Source: Coprinus comatus (Eukaryota > Basidiomycota > Agaricomycetes > Agaricales > Agaricaceae). From it: DNA of 64,000 bases. Positions 25,679-36,955 of this stretch are shown one piece after another. Numbering within the stretch: position 1 is the stretch's first letter; the number at the start of each line of letters is the position of its first letter. The notes below the pieces were generated by a model. The model saw only the letters and a list, made by a program, of their open reading frames with translations, was not told the DNA's origin and made no database searches. The stretch spans positions 186,001 through 250,000 of the forward strand of contig JAWPGT010000016.1 in the NCBI GenBank assembly GCA_034638255.1, given 5' to 3'. The translations under genes were made by a program, and so were the position numbers.

Positions 25679-26403
25679 ATGTCCCAGAACCCTCCTCAGA
25701 ACCCCCAGAACCCACAAAATCCACAAAATCCCCAAAATCCCCAGGGTACTCAGACAAATGCTGGCCCGTCTCAATCGTCGGGCACTAGCTCAACTCCACT
25801 GTTAATCCCAGCCACCGCAGCTGCTGGTGGGATATCGATGACACAACCTCCACAGACATCCACCTCGTTTTACAAAATCGCACCCAGCCAAATCGTCACG
25901 TTTGGCTGGAATATGACATATGTCCTTGCCACGCCAACATCCCTGACCATTTCTGCCGTGTGTGAAAACGGAAACACCTACCCTGTTGGTCCGACGGATG
26001 GGGTTATTCCCGGAACAGCAACAGAGGTCCACTGGGATATTTACTCGTACCAACAAAATAATCCAGGTATGCCATTGGCGCAAGGAATGTATACCTTGAA
26101 CATATGGGATGAGAGAGGTCGCGATGCTGTGAGACGAGGTGGATATTTAAGTCCATACAGCGGCTTGCAGTTTGCCATATATACGCCCCAGGCTTATACC
26201 CCGTTAGCGAGTGGTGAGTATAAATGATCTAGTACAAGTGGACATGTCTGATTGATGGTTGGATTTTAGGCTGGCAATGCACGCAATGTGGAAATGGCGG
26301 TGTCTTGTCCGCAGCTCTTCACCCTGCATTTTTGGGAATTGTTGTTTCTTTCCTTGTTATCTTCCTTTCTGGCCTCCATATGCTTCGTACACACAATCAT
26401 TAA
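25679..26403 (+). CDS. DUF7137-like membrane-anchored protein
   Basis: Two exons (25679-26213 and 26270-26403; GTGAGT...TTTTAG intron) encode about 222 residues. The N-terminus is a run of Pro-Gln-Asn repeats from an imperfect nine-base DNA repeat. A compact domain follows with the motifs YKIAPSQIVTFGWNMTYV, TSLTISAVCENGNTYPVGP, TEVHWDIYSY and YTLNIWDERG. I recognise this as the fungal DUF7137 family. The second exon begins WQCTQCGNG and ends in one hydrophobic helix (LGIVVSFLVIFLSGLHML) followed by a short tail. This fits a type of tail or C-terminal anchor in the secretory pathway. The predicted N-terminus has no obvious signal peptide, which is odd for the family; a missed 5' exon is possible. 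Function unknown. Confidence 0.7.
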
Positions 26404-26615
26404 TTACTAGATCTTCATACGGACCTTTACTGGATATTCTATTTTTTTTTTTGCATTGGGACTTGAACATTACACAATTTATTATAGTATTTTTTGGACA
26501 ATTTAAATTTATAATCAATTTCACTGCGCATTACGCATTACGCAGCCCGCACAGCCACACTGACCTATATGAGGCTGATCGGAGACAATCGAGCCCTACA
26601 TCTCTTCTAACCACC

Positions 26616-28996
26616 ATGGAAGCCTTCAAACTCCAGAAGAAATACCCAGAAGTAACGCGGGAGGAAATGTTTGACCTCATAAACCGCTTCAAGTGTGTAT
26701 ATTACCACTACAACAAGTTTTGTATTGACCGGTGTTCAGTTCCATGCACACAGACACACCCGGAAGGGTCGATAAATCGACAGTCTTACATTCTATTCAA
26801 TCCACTGGACAGTCTTACGATTTGGCACGAGAGACATTGAAACACGTTAGTGTGGACTCTAGCGGAAAGGTCGAACTGGAAGATTGGGTGGAGGTATGTG
26901 TTGAATGATGATGTCACATATCCTATATATTTATCTTATATTTTCATAGCTCAACGTTAAGCTACGTACCGAAGCATCCAGTGCACTTCAGACAAAGGCT
27001 GGAAAAGTCCGAGTACAAGGATCTAATGCCAATGTTAGCCATACTATCAACGAGGATGAGAGGTCTGAGTTTACGAATCATATTAATCTCGTATGTATTG
27101 TTGCGTTTTCTATTCTTGATGTCAAGATATTGATAAAGACGTATTTGTTAGGTCATCGAGAACGATGCGGATATTGGAAGTCGCTATCCCATTCCAACGG
27201 ATACGATGCAGATATTCGATGAATGTAAAGACGGCTTGATCTTGTGTAAACTGATCAACGATTCAGTCCCTGACACTATCGATATGCGTGTACTCAACAA
27301 ACCCACCGCGCGTAAACCTTTGAATGCATTCCAGATCACAGAAAACAACAATATTGTCATTACTTCCGCCAAGGGTATTGGCTGTTCTGTTGTCAACATT
27401 GGTTCAGCCGATCTTGCGGAAGGAAGGGAGCATTTGATCCTTGGTTTGATTTGGCAAATCATTAGAAAGGGTCTTTTGAGCCAAGTCGATATCAAGTTGC
27501 ACCCAGAACTTTACAGACTTTGTGAAGAGGGGGAGACGATTGATGATTTGCTCAGATTGACCCCTGACCAGATTTTGTTGCGCTGGTTTAATTATCACTT
27601 GAGGGCTGCTGGATCTCAACGAAGGTGAACCTCATTCTCTCAATCATCTCTTCACTAAGGCTCACAAAACTTCAACAGGGTTAACAACTTCAGTCGTGAC
27701 GTCATGGATGGTGAAAACTATACTGTCCTTCTCCATCAACTCAAACCAGATGAATGTTCCCTTGCTCCTCTCCAAACCAAAGATCTACGAGCTCGTGCAG
27801 AAAAAGTTCTACAAAATGCAGCCAACATCGGATGTAGAAAGTATCTTACGCCTGCATCTCTAGTCGCTGGAAATCCTCGTCTTAACCTTGCTTTCGTTGC
27901 CAATTTATTCAATACACATCCAGGTCTTGAACCTCTCGATGAACAAGAAGCAAAGGATTATGGTGTAGTAGAAGACTTTGATGCTGAAGGAGAACGTGAA
28001 GCTCGTGTTTTCACATTATGGCTTAATTCTCTTGGTGTCGAACCTGCCGTTTTCAATTTATTCGAAAACCTTAAAGATGGTCTTATTATTCTTCAAGCCT
28101 TTGATAAGATTCTACCTGGAACTGTGGTTTGGAGAAGAGTTTCAAAACCAAAAGAAGGTGCTGGTCCAGCGAATTATGCTTCTGGTGGTGGTACTGGTGA
28201 TGATGAAGATGATGAAGGTGCTGATATTGGAGTTACACCGAATCAAAGTACTTTGTCAAGGTTTAAAGCTGTTGAAAATACAAATTATGCAGTGGACCTT
28301 GGAAAACAGAATGGGATGCATTTGGTTGGTATTCAAGGAGCTGATATTGTCGATGGAAGGAAAACTTTGGTATTGGGATTGGTTTGGCAGTTGATGAGGT
28401 ACGCAAACCACGCCACTTTATCTGTTTCTATTTTTATCCTGACATATCGGATAACGTTATTAGGATGTCAATCACCAAAACGTTATCAACCCTTTCTAAA
28501 GGTGGTAAATTGAGTGATTTGGATTTACTCAGATGGGCGAATAGTACAGTCCAACAAGCAAAACCTAGTGCTAGGACTATTAGATCGTTTAAAGACCCTT
28601 CGATTACGACTGGTTTGTTTGTGTTGGACCTTTTGGATTCTATTAGACCTGGGATTGTGGATCCTTCGATGGTTATTCCTGTTGATGAGAATGGGGATTA
28701 TGAAGATAGGAGACAGAATGGTATGTATTTTTTTTTAATAATACACGTGTGATTAAATGCTGATGATTTGGTTTTTCCCTTCTTTTTTTTTTTTTTTTAA
28801 TTAGCGAAATTGGCGATTTCGATTGCTAGGAAGTTGAATGCTCTTATATTCTTGGTACCTGAAGATATTGTGGATGTTAGACCTCGTTTGGTACGTTATT
28901 CTTGCTATGAACTTTTTGGGGAGAGGTTATGCTGATACGATGTTTTTTTGTGTGTAGATCTTGACTTTCGTTGGTAGTTTGATGAATATTGCGTAG
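26616..28996 (+). CDS. SAC6: Fimbrin / plastin, actin-bundling protein
   Basis: A clear orthologue of yeast Sac6 and fission-yeast Fim1, about 650 residues over eight or so exons. The first two exons encode the helical EF-hand-like region (MEAFKLQKKYPEVTREEMFDL; SSGKVELEDWVE). Four calponin-homology domains in two actin-binding modules follow. Landmarks are FDECKDGLILCKLINDSVPDTID, ERVLNKP-type sequence (MRVLNKPTARKPLNAF), HLILGLIWQIIRKGLLSQVD, PDQILLRWFNYHLRAAGS, VFTLWLNSLGVEPAV, FKAVENTNYAVDLGKQNG, LVLGLVWQLMR and LLDSIRPGIVD. The protein ends VGSLMNIA. Fimbrin crosslinks actin filaments in patches and cables and is needed for endocytosis and polarity. An acidic Gly/Asp insert (GGGTGDDEDDEGADIG) interrupts the third CH domain before the SRFKAVENTNY motif. 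ATG 26616 lies in CCACCATGG, a good start context. Confidence 0.95.
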
Positions 28997-29808
28997 ATTG
29001 CGTAGATCTTTTGACATGAAGCTGGTGATTGGTGATTAATTAAAATTTTGCAAATTCAAATTCAAAAATGAATGATTGAATGGACGATGGGAATGGGGAT
29101 TGTCTTTTTTTTCTTCTGTGTCTGAATTAACCTACGACCGACCTTTTTACATGTACCTACCTGGACTGTTTTTTTTGCTCTACTTTTTCCTTTTCCTTTT
29201 TCTTTTGATGTTGTTTGTAGCTTTTTGTTTGTGGTTTATGTGTTAGTACTATGCCTACGTTTAAATGATCTCTTTTTGTTTCGGAAAGTGTGTCACTACA
29301 TTTCCTAGTATGAACTAATACTTCGGAGAACGTCAATTAATAAATAGTATGTTCAATTTGATGGTATCAATATCTTCTATTTGTAAATACCAGACATCTC
29401 GAGACATCACTCTCATGAAAGTTCATCGTAATTGGAAGGCCTATCATATTAGTTGACGGTGTATACTACTACCAAGGGTTGAGAAATTTAAAAACTCATC
29501 TGGAGAATCATCCCGAGCTATTTGTAGTATTATAAAGAATCTTGATAGTGTGTATCAATGATACCGTCGCAGTGAAATGAACACAATTCTCCGACATCGG
29601 GTCTGGAATGTTCGAGGGTCCACTTACTAGTATGGTAGTATATATTACGGCTCATAGTACATAAACTTTACACATATACATACACATACACATATTTAAG
29701 AACGTCTTTATAAACCAAGTTTCCCAGACTTTCATCTTCAAATCCACACTTCCACCTTCCACTGCCCACACGAGACTTTGACTTCTTCCTGTTCATCTCA
29801 TCCTCATA
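28997..29808. other. Intergenic region
   Basis: The fimbrin 3' UTR probably occupies the first few hundred bases, which are T-rich (29101-29230). There is TATA-like sequence near 29637-29645, upstream of the small acidic reading frame. An alternating ACATATACATACACATACAC tract lies at about 29671-29692. No other gene is seen. Confidence 0.45.
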
Positions 29809-30147
29809 ATGTCGGACGACCAAGTTGATGACCAAGCTGACGACCAAGTTGACGACCAAGCTGACATACCTAGCCTGATAGATACGTATGAACTTGAACT
29901 GGCAAAGCTACCCGCTAGTGACATGAAAACTATTGTGGAGATATCCAACAAGCGCTTCCAAGGCATGGCAATCATACGGGGTCAGGGGGACGCACTAAAG
30001 AACGCCCATCATGCCGCTGCGAACCACAGTCACAAAGAGAATACTACCACGCCACTCTTGGCTAACCTTTTTGAGGCCCGGTCATCAGAGATGGGGAGTG
30101 CGTCGGAACCTATGAATGACAAACATCCCAGCCAGTTGAGTTCTTAA
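29809..30147 (+). CDS. Small acidic hypothetical protein with DDQV/DDQA repeats
   Basis: A single-exon frame of 112 codons, starting at an ATG preceded by CTCATA and ending TAA. It opens with two tandem copies of an eight-residue unit (DDQVDDQA), matching a 24-base DNA repeat. A helical segment (LIDTYELELAKLPASDMKTIVEISNKRF) and a polar tail follow. I recognise no domain. The repeated start and good codon look support a real gene, but length alone does not prove it. A downstream 42-codon frame (30397-30525, MHNEGLSSEEII...) in similar style might be a further exon of the same gene; no convincing intron joins them. Confidence 0.4.
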   Translation: MSDDQVDDQADDQVDDQADIPSLIDTYELELAKLPASDMKTIVEISNKRFQGMAIIRGQGDALKNAHHAAANHSHKENTTTPLLANLFEARSSEMGSASEPMNDKHPSQLSS

Positions 30148-31016
30148 AAGCTCCCATTCTTTGTTTATTCAATTATCTGATGTACTAGACTCTAGACTTA
30201 TGAAAGTAACTGGTTTGCCAATGGCCATGCAAACTTACGCAGCTTTTGTAAGCTGCAGGCAATCCAACATTTCCCCTTGTATGAATTACGCAATAACTAA
30301 AAGGACTGCGGCGTTAAATAAGCCAGTCTCTTCCTCATGGATTACGTAGGAACGTAAATTGACAGGATAAGTTACAGCCGATACTTTCACAATATTATGC
30401 ACAACGAAGGGTTATCGAGTGAGGAGATTATAAGGAGCTTTGTATCCGAGCCCACTACTTGTAGCGAGTTGTTTGGGACGGATGACCCGCAAGCTAAAAC
30501 TTCCGCCGATTCAAATCAAGGATAAGTTGACCATTCTTTCTAAACACACCTCAGCCTCGCCATAATTGAGGCGATTATTTACTAGTCTTCTCACACTCTT
30601 CAAGACAATAATGGTCTTTTCTTTGTTTCAAGTAGATGTAGACTCTTCAATGTATAGTAGCGAGTCAACGTATTTCACCAATTTTCATTTCGCTTTCTTT
30701 TCTTGATCGACCTCGAAGTGCTTTGCATTCTCAACCTCACTGTCTCAGCTGCACAGATGCTACGCATACCAAGGTTTTCTGGAGTTCCAGAATTCAGTTA
30801 GTAGTCCAATAGTCAATTGCATAGCAGTTGCGCTATAAATAGCACAAAATGGGTAAAGTTCTCGTGTTTCACGCAGGTTTCACGTTTCAAGAACCAGAGC
30901 TTCCTGACTCATTAATTATCATCGCAAGATTGAGTCAAGTGAAATATAGAGTCATTAGATACTTTTTAGTCACAGTGAGCAAGAATACAGGGTCAAAAAT
31001 AGGCACGGCTGCCTGA
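30148..31016. other. Intergenic region with short reading frames and a TATA box
   Basis: Contains a 42-codon frame at 30397-30525 and a 57-codon frame at 30849-31016 (MGKVLVFHAGF...), which ends at TGA immediately before the candidate TatD start. Neither can be assigned. Since 30849 lies only a few bases after a TATA box, it is unlikely to be translated from that promoter. Confidence 0.4.
30834..30842 (+). promoter_or_regulatory. TATA box, likely promoter of the TatD-family gene
   Basis: TATAAATAG embedded in GCGCTATAAATAGCAC, a consensus TATA box. Transcription would be expected to start around 30865-30875, which leaves about 145 bases of leader before ATG 31017. Confidence 0.55.
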
Positions 31017-32303
31017 ATGTGGTTCTATTGCCAAGTTCCCACGAGTCATATGTTGGCCTACACAAATCGCTTATCATGCCTTCGTCCCATCGCATTTTCC
31101 TCTCGTTACTGTTCATCTCACAATCTCCAAAAACGAAAAATGGGCAAGAAAAAGTCAAACACTCCAACAGAAGATAACCTTCATTTACCAACGCCACCTT
31201 CGACTGCCCCAATTGTTGACACGCATACCCATTTGGCATCAACTTTTGAATCATATAGACATAGGTACAGAGGGGGAAAGTATGAAACTGTTTTTGATAT
31301 GGTGAAGGGTCTCTATGAGGGTAAGAATGTCGATGCTGTCGTGGATGTTTGGTGTGAGGCACCTGTTCGGAAGTTGTGGAAAGAGTTTGCCGAAGTAGAG
31401 GATGAGAAGTGGAATGGGATGAAGTATTATTTTACAATTGGTATATCTGTCCATTAAACATTTGTCATGGGCTTGTACTGAAAGTGATTAGGTGTCCATC
31501 CGTAAGCGAACCCATGAAATCGTTTAGTGAAACGTACTAACGAACACACACCAAGTCACGAAGCGCGGCATTACACTGATGAGGTTGAAAAAGATATGTG
31601 TGTTTGTTCATTTATTCTATCCTTCTTCAAGTGAATCTCATTATTTGTTAGATTAGAAGCCATTTCTCATCCTCGATGCGTAGGATGGGGAGAAATGGGA
31701 CTTGATTACCACTACGATAATTCTCCGCGCGATATTCAACAACAAGTCTTCCGCCGTCAAGTTCAACATGCTGTACGACTTGGGAAGTCTCTGACGATAC
31801 ATACACGAGAGGCAGATGAGGACACGGAACGTATATTAAAGGAGGAGGTACCCAAGGATCACAAGGTGTCTATCACAAACATTTAGCATTGGACTCCCGA
31901 ACTTACACATGTCTATTTCTCGTAGATTCATATACATTGCTTCACGGATTCACCGGACTTTGGTCAACGTCTCTTAGATCATTTTCCTAATCTCTATATC
32001 GGAATTACAGGCGTAATAACTTATTCTACCAACACGGATACCTCGGCAGTAATCAAGAACATGGTTACTTCTAACCCAGAAAAACCACTACGCATCTTAT
32101 TAGAAACCGATGCACCTTACATGGTCCCTGCTAATTTGTATAACTCAATGCCAGCACTTAAAGGCAAAAAACTACCGATATGTCATACAGCCATGATTCC
32201 TTGGACAGCAGAATTTGTAGCGGAGGTAGCTGGAGAAGGATGGGATTCAGAGAGAGTTATGCGTGAGGCAAGAGAGAATGCAAGGCATGTATATGGGGTT
32301 TAA
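31017..32303 (+). CDS. TatD-family metal-dependent hydrolase / DNase
   Basis: Five exons encode about 350 residues. TatD motifs in order: PIVDTHTHLAS (metal-binding HxH), TIGVHPHEARHY, GWGEMGLDYHYD (Glu ligand), FRRQVQHAVRLGKSLTIHTREA, IHIHCFTDSPD, ITGVITYS, and LLETDAPYMVP (the catalytic Asp of the ETD motif). The protein ends ENARHVYGV. TatD enzymes are Mg-dependent 3'-5' exonucleases or related hydrolases acting on DNA and RNA, linked to repair and apoptosis-like DNA degradation. The third residue block, GVHP, is carried largely by a 10-nt exon at 31492-31501, between introns 31441-31491 and 31502-31555; the second intron has a perfect TACTAAC branch site. Two starts are plausible. ATG 31017 adds an Arg/Ser/Leu-rich leader (MLAYTNRLSCLRPIAFSSRY...) resembling a mitochondrial presequence. 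ATG 31140 (MGKKKSNTP) would give a cytosolic or nuclear form. Confidence 0.9.
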
Positions 32304-34980
32304 TTGCAAAGCTGGTGAATGTATTCATAATTGTTTCACCTTCACTCAACACCAAATATAAAAAAACATCATTGGCACTCGATATCTGCATACAGATGCT
32401 ACATTCTAGAAGGACATTGTTTGTCTAGAAACCAATTTCTGTTCGACGAATGCTGAATCTGATGTAACTTGGCATGTTATCGATGTGTTTGGTTCAAGGT
32501 TGGCAACAAGCTTCAAGATCATTGATTCCTCTAATCTCAATCAGCAGGTCCCCCGTGGTGAGCGGCTATCCTGTACATGAGCCTATTTCAACTCAACGAC
32601 ATCTAACAATTATCCCGAATTGTTATGGAATAAACATCCTTGAGGATGTTCTGCAAAGGGAAGAATCAACTCGTGAATTTATCCTGGGACTCGTTACAAC
32701 GGCTTAGTGAGGCCACAAACGAAGTCTAGGATGATTCAAGTCAGAATCCCTCACGAATTTAGTTAAGACTTCAAAGCAATCACTGTCATTCACCCATCAT
32801 TCGGCAAAGATTGTGTTAAGATTGAACGAATCGGCCAGTCAAATATGTACCTCTAAACTGCTGCGTCGGTTGGCATTCAGTATTTATCTCCATCCGTCAT
32901 TCTGTAATGATCAGACATAAAGGCAGATATGTTCATTGGTCTGTGTATCATTATTCTTCATCAATCTTGAAGAACGATCTTATAATATTCAAGCGGGGTC
33001 CTTCAGATAGACGCACAAAAACTATAACCCAGTCAGGACGTAGTAGGCACACGACAGCTCCTACATGTGGATACGCCAAACAAACCATATCCTATAGTTT
33101 ATGAATCCGAGATTTAGTACTACATATATTGCGATCTCCTTTGGCACTAGCTTCCGTAAAGAATACGCATTATCCAAAAATATTCCGAAGGCTTCTCCAT
33201 TAAGACCGAATTTCCTCGTAATTACGAAGAGCCAACAAAGCCAACAAAGCGCAACTATGGATAACGATTTGACAGCAATCATGGTTTCTATTTATAGATC
33301 AGTCTGATACACCTTTAAATCATATACGCCCCTTAATGAGCCCCGACATAGTGACTACGGTCTTGGTTGAATTTCTGTGATTCTCTTACTAAGGATTGTA
33401 TCCTAGTACCTGTGTGCATCATGATCTAGACGAGCCTTATATAGCCACTTCCAGCCGCGAGCCAGTGAGCATACACCGGTGATGATGGATATGCTAACAA
33501 TATTGAACGGCGATCATATTAGACTTACGCTCGGGTCGGAAATGATAAACGCAGCGTGTACGACAAGAATCTTATATCACCTTATATCCAAAGGCTGTTT
33601 GGAAAAAGCTAACCTTTTAAAATTCCAAAAATAAGAGGACATTTCGTCAGTTGACATCGACAATAATTAGTACAGATTTGCACCCTAATATACTGAGTAA
33701 CGGACGTAACAATCATCCGGCGGGTTCAAGTTGTAGCGTATTGGCCGAAGATGGCCTATTTCGGTGTGGAGTGGTGATTCTACCTTAAAATTTATGATCT
33801 TTCAGACACCCTATATGATGTCGATGTCTCGTGCGTTGATACATCACCTAGTATATTATACTTATGTGATACTGCATCGTGACAAAGAGTGTGTACTAAA
33901 ATGGTTCCACAGCAAGGTTCTTGGTAGAATATCGTTAAGATCCATGATCAGTGAAGTTTGAACATCGGTAAACCCCACTGAGTTCTCCAGCCGTCTGTCA
34001 ATGGCCATTACTGTGGTAGTTAGTATATTGATGACTATATACTATTAGTTGAACGGACCAGACAAACTCAAGCGTTCGATCTTTCTCTTAGCACCCTCGC
34101 CCGGTTGGTGAACTATTCTATCTCCCAAGGAAAACCACTCACAGTTGCGATACAAACAACATACTCCAACTCTTCTAGTATCAATGCTGTTTACGATGGC
34201 TTGATATGTGTAATCTGGATCATGGTCATGGGCTGATTCCTTTGTTACCAGTGACCACTCCAGAAGATAGATCTTAGTCTGCTGTCTTACCAGTCATCAA
34301 GAGTGCTCGTCAACAGTCAAAAACATTATACACGGAGTCCGAGGCTCAGGTCCGACGATAGCCCAGGACATCTCGGCGTGCTTCACCGCATGACACGTTG
34401 CCGCCACTCGGCATGTAGGATTTCTGACCCTAAAAGGGATTAGACCCATTGTGCTGACCAAGTACTGAACATATACAAAGGTGTTAGTTATGTGGAAAGG
34501 CAAGCCCGGATTAATAGCCATCGTGTATCATCACGAAGTGGCTTTTGAAGATAGCTCTTGTTACTAAAACCCGCTCATAAGAATTTCAAATTGAAGTTTG
34601 TGACCATTCCCTTGTTCTCATACCCACTGGTTGGGGTTCTTAAATGCTATTTCACGATGTGCACGAACTGTGATCCACTGATTGATCCCGATCTTTCTAA
34701 TATTACTGGCCACAAACTGAATGACTGAACATGACTGAAATGGAAATGGGAATCCTTGCGCGGACGATTCAAGCTCAACGAAGTACCATGTTTGGTCACC
34801 GGGACTAGAAATTTATAAAGTGTTACTGTCTTGAAGATGATAACTCCTTGGATACAAGTTACAACTCCCCAGAGTCCCGTTACTTCCGAAGGAATCGTCG
34901 GTAGATTACATGCTGCAAATCCATTAAAAGCATACTATTACATTGAAGTATTACCCTCATTCCCCTTTCACCCCCCCAAT
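32304..34980. other. Gene-poor region (2.7 kb)
   Basis: No open frame longer than about 80 codons and no recognisable motif on either strand. It contains no obvious repeat shared with other parts of the window. Possibly decayed sequence, or promoter plus long untranslated regions. Confidence 0.45.
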
Positions 34981-35217
34981 GGTAGTACTAAGTTTAATAT
35001 CAGGTACTAGTGGGCACAACAATGAACGGGTAGAAGTTGAGCCTTCAAATCCGCCTCGCATGCCTGAATATGGCGTCGAAAAACAGCTCTTGGCGTGGGT
35101 TAATAACTTGGTGTGTTTAGTATTCGAGTTTGTGTTCAGGATCTTTGTTGAAAGGTTTTCTGCATCATCACATCATCACAGCATTCGTTACCATTAGGTG
35201 TAGATGAAGAAGGCTTA

Positions 35218-36955
35218 ATGAGCGGCAATGCAGACAAACTCTTCGAGGATACGCCAGTGGCTGGAGGCGTGAGCATTACCAATGTGACAATTCGGCAATC
35301 TCCCAGAGAAACCGAGCCAACTTATTGGAGAGTAAGGATGTCAGAAGTTGTGCAAAAAATTCTAGGGGACCGACTTTTGAGAACAAGTTTCTTTGGACAA
35401 ATAGGACCCAGGGCACAGCACTTGCTAGATGGATTACAAAAGGTGAGTAAGCAGCCCTACTCAGAGTCTCGATATCATTGACAGACCACATGCCATGCAG
35501 TTTCTTGATACTCCAGAGCCAGATCCTATCAACGTGACGTGAAGCAATTATTTTTGAAGGCGCTGTTGCGGCTTTGTGCAGAGTCTGGAATGTATCCGTG
35601 CAGTCTTACACTCCTTGGAGTGCACAGACAGGGTCAACCATTAACTGCTGGTACATTTGGAGAAATCTGGAAAGGCGACTTTGGAAACAAGGTTGTCTGT
35701 TTGAAGATAGTGAAGCTATATCAAACCTCTGACGTCAGTGTTGCACTTAAGGTAATCGACCGTACTGTTATACCACGGAAGACATTTAGGCTGATCATTG
35801 CTCATTCTAAATCAGAAATTCATCAAAGAGGCGATTGTTTGGAGCCATCTAATACATCCTAATGTTTTGCCGTTTTACGGAATTTATCATCTCGGAGACG
35901 GATCGGAGCGTGTATGTCTTGTGTCACCTTGGATGGAGCACGGAAACATAACTGCCTACTTGAGGGTTCATCCCAATGCTCCCAGGGTGCGGCTGGTAAG
36001 TATGATCTCAGAATTCCTCTATCAATAAACCAGATGGACTCTATGCTAATGATGTTTGAAGATTCATGAAATACTAGATGGGCTCGAATATCTTCATCAT
36101 AAGGGGATCATTCACGGAGATTTAAAAGGAGTAAGTCCATCCCGCATATTCTAGCTCTTGTTTAATTAGTCCGACTTCCATTCTTACCCCACTTGTTCAA
36201 GGACAATATATTGATCAGTACCTCTGGATCCGCTTACATTGCCGATTTCGGATTGTCCTCCGTCCTTGATTCGGACTTTGGTCCATTGACATCCTGGAAA
36301 GCATTAACTAACACTGGTGGTACAATTCGTTGGATGGCTCCCGAGGTAGTTGAGGGCGGAATAGATGGAAGTGCATTATTGCCCACAAAGATGGCAGACA
36401 TATATTCATTGGGTTCTGTGATTTATGAGGTACGCCACCGACCAACAACAGACATGTCACTTATACTTACATTTAAATTACCTCTAAGATTTTAACCGGC
36501 CGCATTCCCTATCACGATAAGAAAGACGTAACAGTGACGATTGAGAGTCATACAAGGACTTTTACCGGAGAGGAATCCATCTATCTCCAACGGGATGTGG
36601 GACATAATCCAATGGTGTTGGAGGTATTCTCCCCAGGACCGACCTGAGATATGGCAAATTCGCGCAGCCATGAATTTAATATTTGGTCTCCGGGGCCGGG
36701 GTTTGCTCAAATGTTCAAGCAACTGAAGTAAATTCGTACTTGTCGTTCCGATCCACATTCAGGAATGCAATGTATGGAAAGGATAGCGAACTTTCATACA
36801 AAGATATAGAACCATTCTTGGAAATAGTGAGTGCTGTTACTAACGTCAAATGGGGATTTGTCATTTACCTGAGTGTTAGCTTCAAGGAGGACTGTAACTG
36901 TGGCTTTCCAGATAATTATAAGAGTTATAGACTTTTTTTCTTTGAATGTAAATAA
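35218..36955 (+). CDS. TKL-like protein kinase, fungal-specific family (paralogue 2), with an apparent frameshift
   Basis: A multi-exon kinase related in architecture to the one at 2.4-4.5 kb. From ATG 35218 (MSGNADKLFEDTP) it runs through an N-terminal helical region ending QHLLDGLQK/FLDTPEPDP. Then come FLKALLRLC, a glycine loop (AGTFGEIWKGDFG), VCLKIVKLY (beta-3 Lys), FIKEAIVWSHLIHPNVLPF, catalytic loop IIHGDLKGDN, IADFGLSSV, GTIRWMAPEV, SLGSVIYE and RPEIWQIRAAM. The C-terminal FRNAMYGKDSELSYKDI parallels the tail of paralogue 1. The frame must slip by -1 at about 35538, where an in-frame TGA directly follows INVT, to join LDTPEPDP with the conserved FLKALLRLC. The 5' end may include an earlier exon with ATG 35060 (MPEYGVEKQLLAWVNNL). 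The last exon junction (about 36.70-36.76 kb) and the stop are not resolved. It may be a functional kinase with a sequence error or a recently inactivated one. Confidence 0.7.
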
